DNA of 64,000 bases from Azospirillaceae bacterium. GTDB taxonomy: Bacteria; Pseudomonadota; Alphaproteobacteria; Azospirillales; Azospirillaceae. The stretch spans positions 34,019-98,018 of the forward strand of contig JARLIO010000052.1 of NCBI GenBank assembly GCA_031291675.1, written 5' to 3'. The translations under genes were made by a program, and so were the position numbers. Shown here in pieces: positions 18,168-29,185 of this stretch. The notes beneath the pieces were generated by a model. It saw only the letters and a program-made list of their open reading frames with translations, did no database searches and was not told the DNA's origin. Numbering within the stretch: position 1 is the first letter of the stretch; the number at the start of each line of letters is the position of its first letter.

Positions 18168-19042
18168 TCAACCCTTCAAGACTTTCACCATCGCACTGCC
18201 AAGGCTGGCCGGACTATCGGCCACGGTGATGCCGGCGGCGCGCAGGGCCTCGACCTTGAAGTCGGCGGTGTCATTGCCCCCGGAGATCACGGCGCCGGCG
18301 TGGCCCATGCGACGCCCCGGCGGTGCCGTCCGGCCGGCGATGAAGCCCACGGTCGGCTTGCGGTTCTTCGCCCGCTTCAACAGCTCGGCGCCCTGGACCT
18401 CGGCGTCGCCGCCGATTTCCCCGATCATGATGATCCCCACGGTCTCGTCATCGGCCAGGAACAGCTCCAGGCAATCGACAAAGCTGGTGCCATTGACCGG
18501 GTCGCCGCCGATGCCGATGCAGGTGGTTTGACCAAGACCCGCCGCCGTCGTCTGCGCCACCGCCTCGTAGGTCAGGGTTCCCGACCGCGACACGATGCCG
18601 ATCTTGCCGCGCCGATGGATATGGCCGGGCATGATCCCGATCTTGCATTCGTCGGGGGTGATGACACCGGGGCAGTTCGGCCCGATCAGCCGGGTCCGCG
18701 ACCCGCTCAGCGCCCGCTTGACCGTGACCATGTCCAGCACCGGGATCCCCTCGGTGATGCACACCACCAGTTCGAGCCTGGCATCGATCGCTTCCAGGAT
18801 CGCGTCGGCCGCGAAGGGCGGCGGCACATAGATCACCGAGGCATTGGCGCCGGTCCGGGCCACGGCCTCGCCGACCGTATCGAATACCGGCAGGTCGAGA
18901 TGCATCGTTCCGCCCTTGCCGGGCGTGACGCCGCCGACCATCCTGGTGCCGTAGGCGATGGCCTGTTCGGAATGGAAGGTGCCCTGCGCGCCGGTGAAGC
19001 CCTGGCAGATGACCTTGGTTTGGGAGTTGACCAACACGGCCA

Positions 19043-19043
<1 letters not shown>
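18168..19043 (-). CDS. sucD: Succinate-CoA ligase alpha subunit
   Basis: The CoA-binding and phosphohistidine-carrying alpha subunit of succinyl-CoA synthetase, 291 residues. The N-terminal CoA-binding fold includes [13 protein letters not shown] and GGVTPGKGG, and the active-site His lies in the GHAGAVIS motif near residue 250. Its ATG shares one base with the sucC stop (TAATG), so the two subunits are probably made in equal amounts. It catalyses the substrate-level phosphorylation step of the TCA cycle. Confidence 0.97.
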
Positions 19044-20239
<1,196 letters not shown>

Positions 20240-20446
20240 GGGAAATCTGTCCGTCTGGCAGCGAGAAAGGGTGGAACGGATCGCAGCGGCAAAGCGGGGC
20301 GCACCATCCCGCAACCGCCTTCGGGCTTCCGGATCGGGCTTCGGGACGAGCGCCTCAATTCCAGCTTATCACCTCCCGAGGGGACCCCGAAGCGGCTTCC
20401 GACCGAAACCCGGCCGAAACCCGCTCCCGGTGTCCGGAACCAGCGG

Positions 20447-21427
<981 letters not shown>

Positions 21428-21592
21428 TCAGATTTATTGACTGTGGAAACCGGGATCAAGGCGGGATCCGGCCGGGCCACAGTATGCCCGCAATTAATCC
21501 GACCGGGTAGGTACTCCGAATCAACAGCAAGGGCAAGGGTCGACGCCTGTTGCGGTGCAAAATTTGACCAATTCCAGCCAACGGCCTCCCTC

Positions 21593-21621
21593 TTGACAGA
21601 AAGAGGCACCCACCATATATT
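21593..21621 (+). promoter_or_regulatory. Orphan sigma70-like promoter
   Basis: TTGACA (21593-21598) and TATATT (21616-21621) are exactly 17 bp apart on the plus strand, the closest match to a housekeeping promoter seen in the window. No plus-strand gene follows until 37671, so it may drive a small RNA starting near 21628. Confidence 0.6.
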
Positions 21622-21627
21622 AGAGAG

Positions 21628-21715
21628 TTTTTCTTTCAATCTGTGACGAAAGCTGTGCATTCACGGGGAGAGATTCGCCAGCTCGCCATCGCGGTCTACG
21701 CGATTTAATTGTTAT
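21628..21715 (+). ncRNA. Candidate small RNA of about 80-90 nt
   Basis: The transcript would run from the predicted start of the orphan promoter to the hairpin ATCGCG-gtcta-CGCGAT (21688-21704), followed by a T-rich but interrupted tail (TTAATTGTTATTCT). A 21-codon GTG frame (21643-21708) crosses it without a ribosome-binding site. This is inference from promoter and terminator geometry only. Confidence 0.3.
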
Positions 21716-21796
21716 TCTATCATGTTATATCGACGAATTTGCCGCGCGTTCCAAAATACACGCGCCATAGCCGCCCTTGGCGCAACCTTTGACCTA

Positions 21797-21832
21797 CTGC
21801 GGCCGGTGACCGCGGCGGTCCCCAGGCCGCAG
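21797..21832. other. Two-part hairpin
   Basis: CTGCGGCC (21797-21804) pairs with GGCCGCAG (21825-21832), and inside it GACC pairs with GGTC around GCGGC. It is strong enough to act as a terminator on either strand but lacks a U-tract. Confidence 0.4.
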
Positions 21833-22034
21833 AATGACATCCGGCGGATCCCAGCCCGTGTCGCGACGATGCGCCGCACCGACTCGGACCGCACACAACG
21901 CCGTTGCTTTGCCAAATCAAGCGGCAGCCCAGTACAGCCCCGATGTTAGCCATCATCCGGTTTCTCAGCCCGGTACCTTCACCAAGACTTGGTAATACCA
22001 CTTCTCCAACCCACTCTCTTGTTTGGCTACTATC

Positions 22035-22070
22035 GACGCGCGGGACCGGTGAGCGACCGGAGCGCGCGTC
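22035..22070 (-). terminator. Candidate terminator of the amide-uptake/nitrilase operon
   Basis: GACGCGCG (22035-22042) pairs with CGCGCGTC (22063-22070), with an inner CCGGT/ACCGG stem. It begins 70 bp beyond the nitrilase stop codon on the minus strand. No U-tract follows, so Rho may be involved. Confidence 0.45.
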
Positions 22071-22139
22071 AATAAGCCCGGACCGACTCGTCGGCGCCAA
22101 TCGCGGCTCGGAACCGACAATGTGGGCCGACGACCGGAT

Positions 22140-23879
22140 CTAGGAATGCGATTTGATCAGCGCGGGATAGTGATGGGGCAGGCGCATGACCATCAGATCC
22201 TTGTGCCGGACGATATTGGTCGGATAGGCCGTATTCAAATTGGTCGTATCAATGGCGGCCGTGACAAAGCCGTCATCGTCGAGTACCGCCGATTCCTCGC
22301 GTGGAAAAACGAAGGAGTCCGGCCCGAAGACCGCGCTTTTGCCGTCAAACCCATGCTTGGCGTCGAGCACGTTGGCAAAGGCGAAATAGACGTTGTTTTC
22401 GCCGCCACGGACGCGCATGGCATGCCAGTGGCAAGGATCGGCACCGGTCGGAATCGGATAATTGTGTCGGACGCGCGTGCCGGCATGGGCGCCGGTGAAT
22501 TTTCCGGCAATCGCCGCCGGGCAGGCGATCAGATCACAGCCCCGCAGCGACAGCACACGTGCCGCTTCCGGGTACAGGGCATCGTGGCCGATCAGCATGC
22601 CAACCCGGCCGATCGGCAGGTCGAATATCTTCCAGTCCGCGCCCGCCATCGCCCAGGATTTATCGGCGGCGCCCAGGTGGATCTTGCGATAGCTTCCGAC
22701 CAGCCCCTCGGGTCCGACCAGGATCGAGGCATTGAAACAGACATCGCCATCGCGCTCGGCCAGGCCGACCACGATATAGACCCTGAGCCTCATCGCGAGT
22801 GCAACAAGACGGGCAACCGCCGGCCCGGTCAACGTCTCGGCACGGGCGGCGGGATCGCCAAGACCGGTAAGCGCCAATTCAGGGAACACGATCAGGTCGG
22901 GCTTTTCCGCGGACATCATCGCGCGCGCCCGGGTCTCGATTGCCCCCAGATTGGCGAGAACGTCATCGGTGGGGGTGAATTGGACGACGCCGGCCCGCGA
23001 CAGCCGGCCCGGCGGAATAGGCTGATAGCCGTAAAGCTTGAAATAGGCGCCGGGATTCCAGGTATAGCTGTTGGTCATCAGATCCATATACAGCGCCGGC
23101 CGCCGCCCGGCGAAGATCGGCTCGCCCAGAACCTCCCGGCGCCGCGCCCGCTCAAGGTCGATCGTGGCATAGGCAATGCCGTCGCCGTTATCGATGGCGG
23201 CCGCAACCGTGCCATCCGGTTCGATGATGCAACTGCCACCGCTGAACTGAACCGTCCGCTCCAACCCCCAGCGATTGCTTTCAATCACGTAGCAAGCGTT
23301 TTCGAACGCCCGGTTGATCCAATAGGGCGCCGGCGCGCGTTCCTGCAGCCAATTGCTAATGTGGCAGATGACATCGGCCCCGGCCAGCGCCTCCAGACGC
23401 GCCGTCTCGAAGAAATGCAGGTCCATGCAGACCAGCATCGCAATGCGGCCGATGCCCGTGTCAAAGACCGCGTGCGCGATATCGCCGGACGCCGCCCATT
23501 TCGGCTCGGAGATATAAGGGTGGGACTTGCGGTGCGTGCCGATGACACCATCGGGTCCGATCAATACAGCGGTGTTATAGTAAAGGCCGCTGGCCGCATC
23601 GACCTCCGGCATACCGATTACGATATAGGTGTCGAATTCATGAGCGACAGCCTGAAAACGATCGGTGGTGGGACCCGGGATCGTTTCAACAAAAGGCGTC
23701 ACCTCCTGTCGATCATACCAGCAATATCCGGTCGTCCCCATTTCCGGTGTCACGATCAGACGAGCCCCGGCAACCGCGGCTTCACGCACCCGTTCAAGCA
23801 GGCCCGTGATATTACTTTCCTTTTGGTACAGTGTCGGCTCGAACTGTATGGTCGCCGCCTTGTAGGATGTCATCGGCAT
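22140..23879 (-). CDS. Two-domain carbon-nitrogen hydrolase (nitrilase/amidase superfamily)
   Basis: A 579-residue fusion of two carbon-nitrogen hydrolase domains. The first (about residues 5-285) keeps the Glu-Lys-Cys triad: Glu46 (TPEMGTTGY), Lys118 (THRKSHPY), Cys151 (LVCMDLHF). The second (about 295-570) keeps Glu334 (FPELALTG) and Lys399 (YRKIHLG), but Gly431 (LIGHDALYPE) stands where the catalytic Cys belongs, so it is probably inactive. The ATG at 23879 has GGAG seven bases upstream. It is the last gene after the amide-type ABC transporter, which suggests that it hydrolyses the imported amide or nitrile. The exact substrate cannot be read from sequence. Confidence 0.88.
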   Translation of the reverse strand: MPMTSYKAATIQFEPTLYQKESNITGLLERVREAAVAGARLIVTPEMGTTGYCWYDRQEVTPFVETIPGPTTDRFQAVAHEFDTYIVIGMPEVDAASGLYYNTAVLIGPDGVIGTHRKSHPYISEPKWAASGDIAHAVFDTGIGRIAMLVCMDLHFFETARLEALAGADVICHISNWLQERAPAPYWINRAFENACYVIESNRWGLERTVQFSGGSCIIEPDGTVAAAIDNGDGIAYATIDLERARRREVLGEPIFAGRRPALYMDLMTNSYTWNPGAYFKLYGYQPIPPGRLSRAGVVQFTPTDDVLANLGAIETRARAMMSAEKPDLIVFPELALTGLGDPAARAETLTGPAVARLVALAMRLRVYIVVGLAERDGDVCFNASILVGPEGLVGSYRKIHLGAADKSWAMAGADWKIFDLPIGRVGMLIGHDALYPEAARVLSLRGCDLIACPAAIAGKFTGAHAGTRVRHNYPIPTGADPCHWHAMRVRGGENNVYFAFANVLDAKHGFDGKSAVFGPDSFVFPREESAVLDDDGFVTAAIDTTNLNTAYPTNIVRHKDLMVMRLPHHYPALIKSHS

Positions 23880-24038
23880 TCTCTATCTCCAAGCAGAGTT
23901 GTGGTTATCCCGCGCGATGCGCAGGGGGAGCGAGATCGGTGGCATGCCTGCCCGGTCACCAGGGGACGGACCGGTCGCAATGCCCACTCTTGGAACGGGA
24001 GCGTCCCCGCGACGCCGCGGCGTTTCGGGTCTGGCGCG

Positions 24039-24734
24039 CTAAATCGCCATATGGCGGTGAACGAGATCGTCGCTGAGCGCGTCAATCGGCCCCGAGACCG
24101 CGATGCGGCCCTTTTCCATCATGGCGAAGCGATGCGCGACGGCGCGGGCAAAGCTGATATTCTGTTCGACGAGCACAATCGTCAGGCCGAATTCGCGATT
24201 GAGGCGCGTGATGACCTTCTCGATCTCCTCGACGATCGAGGGCTGGATGCCCTCGTTGGGTTCGTCCAGCAGCATCACTTTCGGATTGGCGGCAAGTGCC
24301 CGGGCGATCGCCAGTTGCTGCTGCTGTCCACCCGAGAGCACGCCGCCGGGACGGTCGAGATTTTCCATCAGATAGGGGAAGAGCACACCGACGAGCGGCG
24401 GGATCGCCCGGCTTGAGCCGGGACTGGCGAAACCGCCGAGAAGGATATTCTCACGAATGGTGAAGTCGGCGATGATCTCCCGTCCCTGCGGCACATAGGC
24501 CATGCCGGCGCGGGCGCGGCGGAAGGTCGGCTGATCGGCGATCTCCCGACCTTCGAAGGCGATCTGACCGGTAAGCTTGTCGGTCAAGCCCATCAGAGAC
24601 TTCAGCAGGGTCGTCTTGCCGGTACCATTGCGGCCAACAATGACCGTGACCTCGCGTGCGGGCACGTCAAGAGACACATCGTGCAGGACATGACTGCGGC
24701 CGTAGAAACTATCGACATGGGCAAGCCGGAGCAT
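24039..24734 (-). CDS. urtE: UrtE-like ABC transporter ATP-binding protein
   Basis: A 231-residue ATPase of the LivF/UrtE group, one of two that power the urea/amide-type importer. The Walker A motif is GRNGTGKTT, the signature LSGGQQQQL and the Walker B VMLLDEPNEGIQ; the NEGIQPSIV wording is typical of UrtE. Its ATG shares a base with the urtD stop. A 159-bp gap separates it from the nitrilase gene. The symbol gives family membership; FmdDEF-type short-chain amide uptake is just as likely as urea, because no urease genes are present here. Confidence 0.85.
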   Translation of the reverse strand: MLRLAHVDSFYGRSHVLHDVSLDVPAREVTVIVGRNGTGKTTLLKSLMGLTDKLTGQIAFEGREIADQPTFRRARAGMAYVPQGREIIADFTIRENILLGGFASPGSSRAIPPLVGVLFPYLMENLDRPGGVLSGGQQQQLAIARALAANPKVMLLDEPNEGIQPSIVEEIEKVITRLNREFGLTIVLVEQNISFARAVAHRFAMMEKGRIAVSGPIDALSDDLVHRHMAI

Positions 24735-25483
24735 CACGCGATCCCTTTCGAACCGAGATAGGCCGCACGAACTTTCGGATTGGCCTCGATCGCCGCGATA
24801 CTGCCCTCGGCGAGCACCTGACCGAGATGCATCACGGTGATCTTTTCAGCGATCTCGCGGACAAAGGCCATGTCATGTTCGACCACCAGAATCGTGTGCT
24901 GGCCGCGCATCTTACGAATGAGTTCTGCGGTCTTGCGGGTCTCCGCGACGGTCATACCGGCAGTCGGCTCGTCGAGAAGGATGAGCTTGGCGTTCTGGAT
25001 CATCAGCAGCCCCATCTCCAACCACTGGGTCTGGCCATGACTGAGATAGGCCGCCGTCGTCTCGGCCGCGTCTTCAAGGCCAATCACCGCCAGCATCTGA
25101 TCGATCCGTTGCCGGGCCTCGGCGGAAAAGCCGAGGCGGAGATTGGCGAAAACCGATGGGTTGCGGCAGCTTGCCACCTGCAGGTTGCGGCGCACCGTCA
25201 GGTCGCGAAACACGCTGGGGATCTGGAATTTGCGCCCGATCCCGGCACGGGCGATGGCATGTTCCGGCCAGTTGGTGATCTCGGTGTCGTAGAGGAAAAC
25301 CCGACCCCGCATACTCCGGGTCTTGCCGGAAATAAGATCCATCAGCGTCGTCTTGCCGGCGCCATTGGCACCGAGCAGCACGCGCAGCTCGCCCTCATTG
25401 ATGGCGATCGAGACATTGTCAACCGCCTTGAGGCCAGCAAAATCGACACCGATGCCGTCGATCAACAGTGCGGTTACGGCCAT
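24734..25483 (-). CDS. urtD: UrtD-like ABC transporter ATP-binding protein
   Basis: The second ATPase, 249 residues, of the LivG/UrtD group. Motifs are Walker A GANGAGKTT, the unusual signature LSHGQTQWLE that is characteristic of UrtD, and Walker B LILLDEPTAGM. The ATG at 25483 follows GGAGGG at good spacing; the longer frame runs into urtC and is rejected. It lies 10 bp after urtC and overlaps urtE, so both ATPases are co-translated. Confidence 0.86.
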   Translation of the reverse strand: MAVTALLIDGIGVDFAGLKAVDNVSIAINEGELRVLLGANGAGKTTLMDLISGKTRSMRGRVFLYDTEITNWPEHAIARAGIGRKFQIPSVFRDLTVRRNLQVASCRNPSVFANLRLGFSAEARQRIDQMLAVIGLEDAAETTAAYLSHGQTQWLEMGLLMIQNAKLILLDEPTAGMTVAETRKTAELIRKMRGQHTILVVEHDMAFVREIAEKITVMHLGQVLAEGSIAAIEANPKVRAAYLGSKGIA

Positions 25484-25493
25484 TACGCCCTCC

Positions 25494-26639
25494 TCATGCC
25501 GCCGGGTGAGAAATGGTGCCGGTCTTGCCCACGGGGCTTGTCCCGCTGACACGGCGCCGCCACAGACCGCGGCACAGATCATGGGCGAGACCGCCCAGGC
25601 CGCGCGGCAGGAACAGCACCACCAGGACGAAGATCAAGCCGATGATGGCCTTCCAAACCTCCACCAGGGCCTTGGTTTCGCTGATTTTGGCCTCGATCAT
25701 ATTGATGAGGATGGCGCCGATGCAGGCGCCGAGGATCGAGGCGCGACCGCCAACCGCCGCCCAGACCACCATGGTGATCGAGAAAGAGAGATCCATGAAA
25801 GTCGGCGAGGCGAATTCCGAGACCAGCACATAAAGCATACCGGCGACGCCGCAGATGGCCGCGGAGATGACGAAGAAGAACGTTTTATAGTGGGGAACAT
25901 TGAAACCGAGATACCGGGCGCGGACCTCGTCGTCGCGGGTCGCCTGCAGAATCAGGCCGGCGCGGGTACTGATCAGCAGGCGGGTGCCGACCAGCACCAG
26001 CGAAAGCAGGCCGGCAATCAGATAATAGCTTTCCAGGCCATAGGGGTCGAAGGTGAAATCCCCGATATGGAAGGATCCAAGATCGGTCAACCCGTTGAAA
26101 CCATTCGTCAGCGGCTGCGCATCGATAATCAGCAGGCGTACCAGCAGGACCAGGGCCAGGGTGATGATCGAGACGAAGGTGCCGGAAATTCGCTTGGCGA
26201 AGACCACGGAACCGAGGACCGTCGCCAACACCACCGGCACCGCCAGCCCCATGGCCACACCGAACCATTGGCTCTGAAATGGCAGCCACAGGGCGGAACC
26301 CTTGACGATGCAACACAGTTGCGTCGGCGCCCCCGGTTCGGCATTCCACAGCATGAAATCAGGGACCGGCGTCGATGATCCCTGCTGCAGGCTGGTCGGG
26401 CTGGCCAATTTCAGCGACATCGCGAGCATATAGGCACCGGCGCCGAAGAAGAGACCCTGACCGAGATTGAGGATGCCGGCATAGCCCCAGGATAACGCAA
26501 CCGCGCTGCCCAGCATGCCAAAGACCAGGTATTTGCTGAAGCGGTTGAGCCAGAATTCGTCCAGCACCAGGGGCGCGGCAAGGATGGCGGCAATAAAGAT
26601 CGCGTAGGCCAACGGTTCGTAGTGATTTTTGAAGAGCAT
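25494..26639 (-). CDS. urtC: UrtC-like ABC transporter permease
   Basis: A 381-residue membrane permease of the LivM/UrtC group with about ten predicted helices. Recognisable segments include ALSWGYAGILNLGQGLFFGAG near the N terminus and the QATRDDEVRARYLGF motif in the cytoplasmic loop, both conserved in UrtC proteins. It starts three bases after the urtB stop. A long insert around residues 80-115 (between LAMSLKLASP and LPFQSQW) with two adjacent cysteines is also seen in the urea/amide group. Confidence 0.86.
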   Translation of the reverse strand: MLFKNHYEPLAYAIFIAAILAAPLVLDEFWLNRFSKYLVFGMLGSAVALSWGYAGILNLGQGLFFGAGAYMLAMSLKLASPTSLQQGSSTPVPDFMLWNAEPGAPTQLCCIVKGSALWLPFQSQWFGVAMGLAVPVVLATVLGSVVFAKRISGTFVSIITLALVLLVRLLIIDAQPLTNGFNGLTDLGSFHIGDFTFDPYGLESYYLIAGLLSLVLVGTRLLISTRAGLILQATRDDEVRARYLGFNVPHYKTFFFVISAAICGVAGMLYVLVSEFASPTFMDLSFSITMVVWAAVGGRASILGACIGAILINMIEAKISETKALVEVWKAIIGLIFVLVVLFLPRGLGGLAHDLCRGLWRRRVSGTSPVGKTGTISHPAA

Positions 26640-26642
26640 GGC

Positions 26643-27536
26643 TCAGCGCCCCTTGAAGGAAAACAGGCCCTTCGGCTTCAGCAGAATGATCAGGATGACG
26701 ACGCCGAACACCACGGCGCGGGCAATCGTGTCATTCGTCGCCGTTGCGATGAGCCCGTTGATTTCACCGAGCATTCCCGCCGACATCACCGTGCCGGACA
26801 GACTGCCCAATCCACCGGCCACCACAACCAGAAAGCCATCGACAGCAATCGGCGTGCCCATGTCGGGGAAAATGCTCTTGAATCCCGACATCATGACCCC
26901 GGCAATACCCGCCAATCCGGAGCCAAAGGCGAAGGTCAACGAATTGATCCGTTTGACATCAATGCCACAGGCGGCCGCCATGTGCGGATTGCGGATGATC
27001 GCGCGCACCTGCATGCCGACAGGCGAACGGTTAAGAATGATCCAGGTCGCCAGCGTCGTCACCAGCGTGACCAGGATGACGAAGCTTCGGTAGCTGTTCA
27101 GGGCGACCGCCCCGACGGCGACGGTGCCCTGGAGCAGCGTCGGCACCGCGACATTCTGCAAGCCCGGCCCGAGCCCGTCGACATGGATGCCGAAGAACGA
27201 CAGGCCGAACTCAAGCCGAACCGCCTGTTGCAACAGGATGGCGATACCCCAGGTGGCGAGCAGCGTATCAAGCAACCGGCCGTAGAGGCGGCGCACCACC
27301 ACGCGTTCGATCGCAAAGCCGATCGCGGCCGTGACCAGAAATGCAATCGGGATGGCGACAAAGAGATTGGCACCCAGCCATTTGCCGCAGAGCACCGTCG
27401 TGTAGGCCCCCAGCATGACCATCTCGCCGTGTGCCATGTTGATGACACCCATCGAACCATACGTGATCGCAAGACCAAGCGATACTAGCAGAAGAATAGA
27501 TCCGAGGCTCAGTCCAATGAATAGAATATCAATCAT
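26643..27536 (-). CDS. urtB: UrtB-like ABC transporter permease
   Basis: A 297-residue membrane permease of the LivH/UrtB group. The segment YGSMGVINMAHGEMVMLGAY near the N terminus is the best single marker of UrtB-type permeases. The ATG at 27536 is chosen because a purine-rich GGGGCAGG precedes it and the protein then begins directly with a helix (MIDILFIGLSLGS); an upstream frame adds 20 cysteine-rich residues. It is separated from the binding-protein gene by 125 bp. Confidence 0.86.
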   Translation of the reverse strand: MIDILFIGLSLGSILLLVSLGLAITYGSMGVINMAHGEMVMLGAYTTVLCGKWLGANLFVAIPIAFLVTAAIGFAIERVVVRRLYGRLLDTLLATWGIAILLQQAVRLEFGLSFFGIHVDGLGPGLQNVAVPTLLQGTVAVGAVALNSYRSFVILVTLVTTLATWIILNRSPVGMQVRAIIRNPHMAAACGIDVKRINSLTFAFGSGLAGIAGVMMSGFKSIFPDMGTPIAVDGFLVVVAGGLGSLSGTVMSAGMLGEINGLIATATNDTIARAVVFGVVILIILLKPKGLFSFKGR

Positions 27537-27661
27537 GCGCACCTGCCCCTTTTTTTCGGCGAAACAGCACAGACAAGCGGCTTCGGTCAGCCTCACGTCT
27601 TATGCGTTCTGGGACAAAACAGGGAGCGCAACCGCATAATGCGCCGCACCCCCGGTTCAGT

Positions 27662-28909
27662 TTAATTTAGTTTCGTCGCATCCAAACCCTTGGCGGTGCA
27701 ATAGAGGTTCTCCGCGGTTTCGCCATAGGCCGAATAGGGCAAGGGCTTGATGGGCTCAGGATAGGCGTCGACGACTTTGCTCTGGCCATCGGCCTGCCAC
27801 TGACCGATGCGCGGTTTCAACCAGGCATGAAGATTGTCGGCATCGATCAACACCTTGCCGCCCGGGGCATCGTAGGTTTGACCGCGCACCGCTGCGCGAA
27901 TGGCATCGGCGCTGATGTTGCCGGCCTTTTCGACAGCCTGCTTCCACAAGAACACCTGGAAATAGGCCGCCTCCAGCGAATGGTAGGTAACCGCTTTGGG
28001 ATCGTTTGTGAATTTGCGGAAGTTCTCAATGAATTTTTTGTTGGCCGGCGTGTCGATGGACATGAAATAGGGGAAGGATGTATAGCTGCCCGCGGCGTAT
28101 TCGGCACCCATTGCCGCGATTTCGACCTCGGACGTCACCGTGGCACAGATCGGTAGCGTCTGTTGCGACAGGCCCTGGTTCTTAAATTCACGATAGAAAG
28201 AAATGATGGAATCGCCGACGACGTTCGACAACACGACATCGGCACCGGATTCCTTGATTTTTCGGACCATGGCAGCCCATTCGGAATGGCCAAGTTCCAA
28301 ATATTCGTCGCCGGTCCACTGCGCTCCATTCGCCTCGATCAGCTTCTTGCTGACCTTTGCCATCTCCCGCGGATAGACATAGTCGGAGCCAACGATGAAG
28401 AATTTCTTCTTGCCCAGCGTCTTGACGATCCAAGGGATGTAATTGCCAAGCTGCTGGTTGGGGACGGCACCCGAATAAACGACGTTGCGCGAGCATTCAA
28501 ACCCTTCATAGTGGGTTTGATAGAAAAGCATCGCGTTACGCCTTTCGAAAATTGGCAGTACGGCCTTGCGGCTGGCCGAGGTATGACAGCCAAACACGGT
28601 CGAAATGCGATCCTCGATAATCAGCTTCGACGCCTTTTCAGCGAAGGTCTTGGGGTCGGAAGCACCATCCTCAATAATGACCTCGACCTGCCGCCCCAGC
28701 ACGCCGCCGGTCGCATTGATTTCAGAAACCGCCATCATCACGGCATTGGCCAGCAGTTTTTCGACAATCGACAGCCCGCCGGTCTGTGAATAAAGCGCAC
28801 CGACCTTGATGGTGTCAGCCGCGCTGGCGGAACGCCAGAGCGACGGGGCGGTGCAGGCGGCAACGGTGGCTGCGGTCGTCTTAAGAAGGGAGCGACGATT
28901 GACGATCAT
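27662..28909 (-). CDS. urtA: UrtA/FmdD-like amide or urea ABC transporter substrate-binding protein
   Basis: A 415-residue exported binding protein. It opens with a twin-arginine type signal (NRRSLLKTTAATVAA), and the mature part starts near ADTIKVGALYSQTG. The family segments VFGCHTSASRKAVLP, YEGFECSRNV and GSDYVYPREM match UrtA and the related AmiC fold. The ATG at 28909 is preferred because GGAG lies nine bases upstream; an ATG at 28924 has no such site. It is the first gene of the transporter operon and follows the structured leader downstream of amiR. The ligand may be urea or a short-chain amide. Confidence 0.85.
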   Translation of the reverse strand: MIVNRRSLLKTTAATVAACTAPSLWRSASAADTIKVGALYSQTGGLSIVEKLLANAVMMAVSEINATGGVLGRQVEVIIEDGASDPKTFAEKASKLIIEDRISTVFGCHTSASRKAVLPIFERRNAMLFYQTHYEGFECSRNVVYSGAVPNQQLGNYIPWIVKTLGKKKFFIVGSDYVYPREMAKVSKKLIEANGAQWTGDEYLELGHSEWAAMVRKIKESGADVVLSNVVGDSIISFYREFKNQGLSQQTLPICATVTSEVEIAAMGAEYAAGSYTSFPYFMSIDTPANKKFIENFRKFTNDPKAVTYHSLEAAYFQVFLWKQAVEKAGNISADAIRAAVRGQTYDAPGGKVLIDADNLHAWLKPRIGQWQADGQSKVVDAYPEPIKPLPYSAYGETAENLYCTAKGLDATKLN

Positions 28910-29185
28910 TTCCTGTTTCTCCATGTGGAAGCGGCAGCATGAAGCGCACGGGCGTGCAGACGCACGACAGTCGAACCGCTGGCTGGGATTCAATTCGAAG
29001 GATTAGGAAGAATTCGCCGACCACGATGGCGGCAATGCGAACAACACCCTTCGTCAAATCCGTTTATGGATTCGCAAAGCGCCATTGCCGCAAGCTGGGA
29101 AACATCGACGTCTCCGCAGCCGATCAAAGCGTGGCCTGAGACAGGGGACGCTTTGATGTGTTCAAGAATGAAGCACGGCTGAAAT
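28910..29185 (-). promoter_or_regulatory. Structured leader between amiR and urtA-like gene, candidate AmiR target
   Basis: The 276-bp leader carries a hairpin at 29123-29157 (10-bp perfect stem ATCAAAGCGT/ACGCTTTGAT with an inner CCTG/CAGG stem) and a second at 29055-29074 (CGAATCC, loop ATAAAC, GGATTTG). ANTAR proteins bind paired hairpins with six-base loops; the second fits in loop size and in its first base A, but lacks the G usually found at loop position four. The role is inferred from position and from AmiR biology. Confidence 0.45.

Noticed and set aside
21722..21949. 75-codon frame downstream of the orphan promoter
   Set aside because: Arg-rich composition and no ribosome-binding site; it also spans the hairpin at 21797-21832. 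A non-coding RNA explains the promoter better.
22140..28909. The importer as a dedicated urea system with urease
   Set aside because: No urease structural or accessory gene is in the window, and the neighbouring AmiC/AmiR and nitrilase point to amides; urea remains possible as a ligand only.
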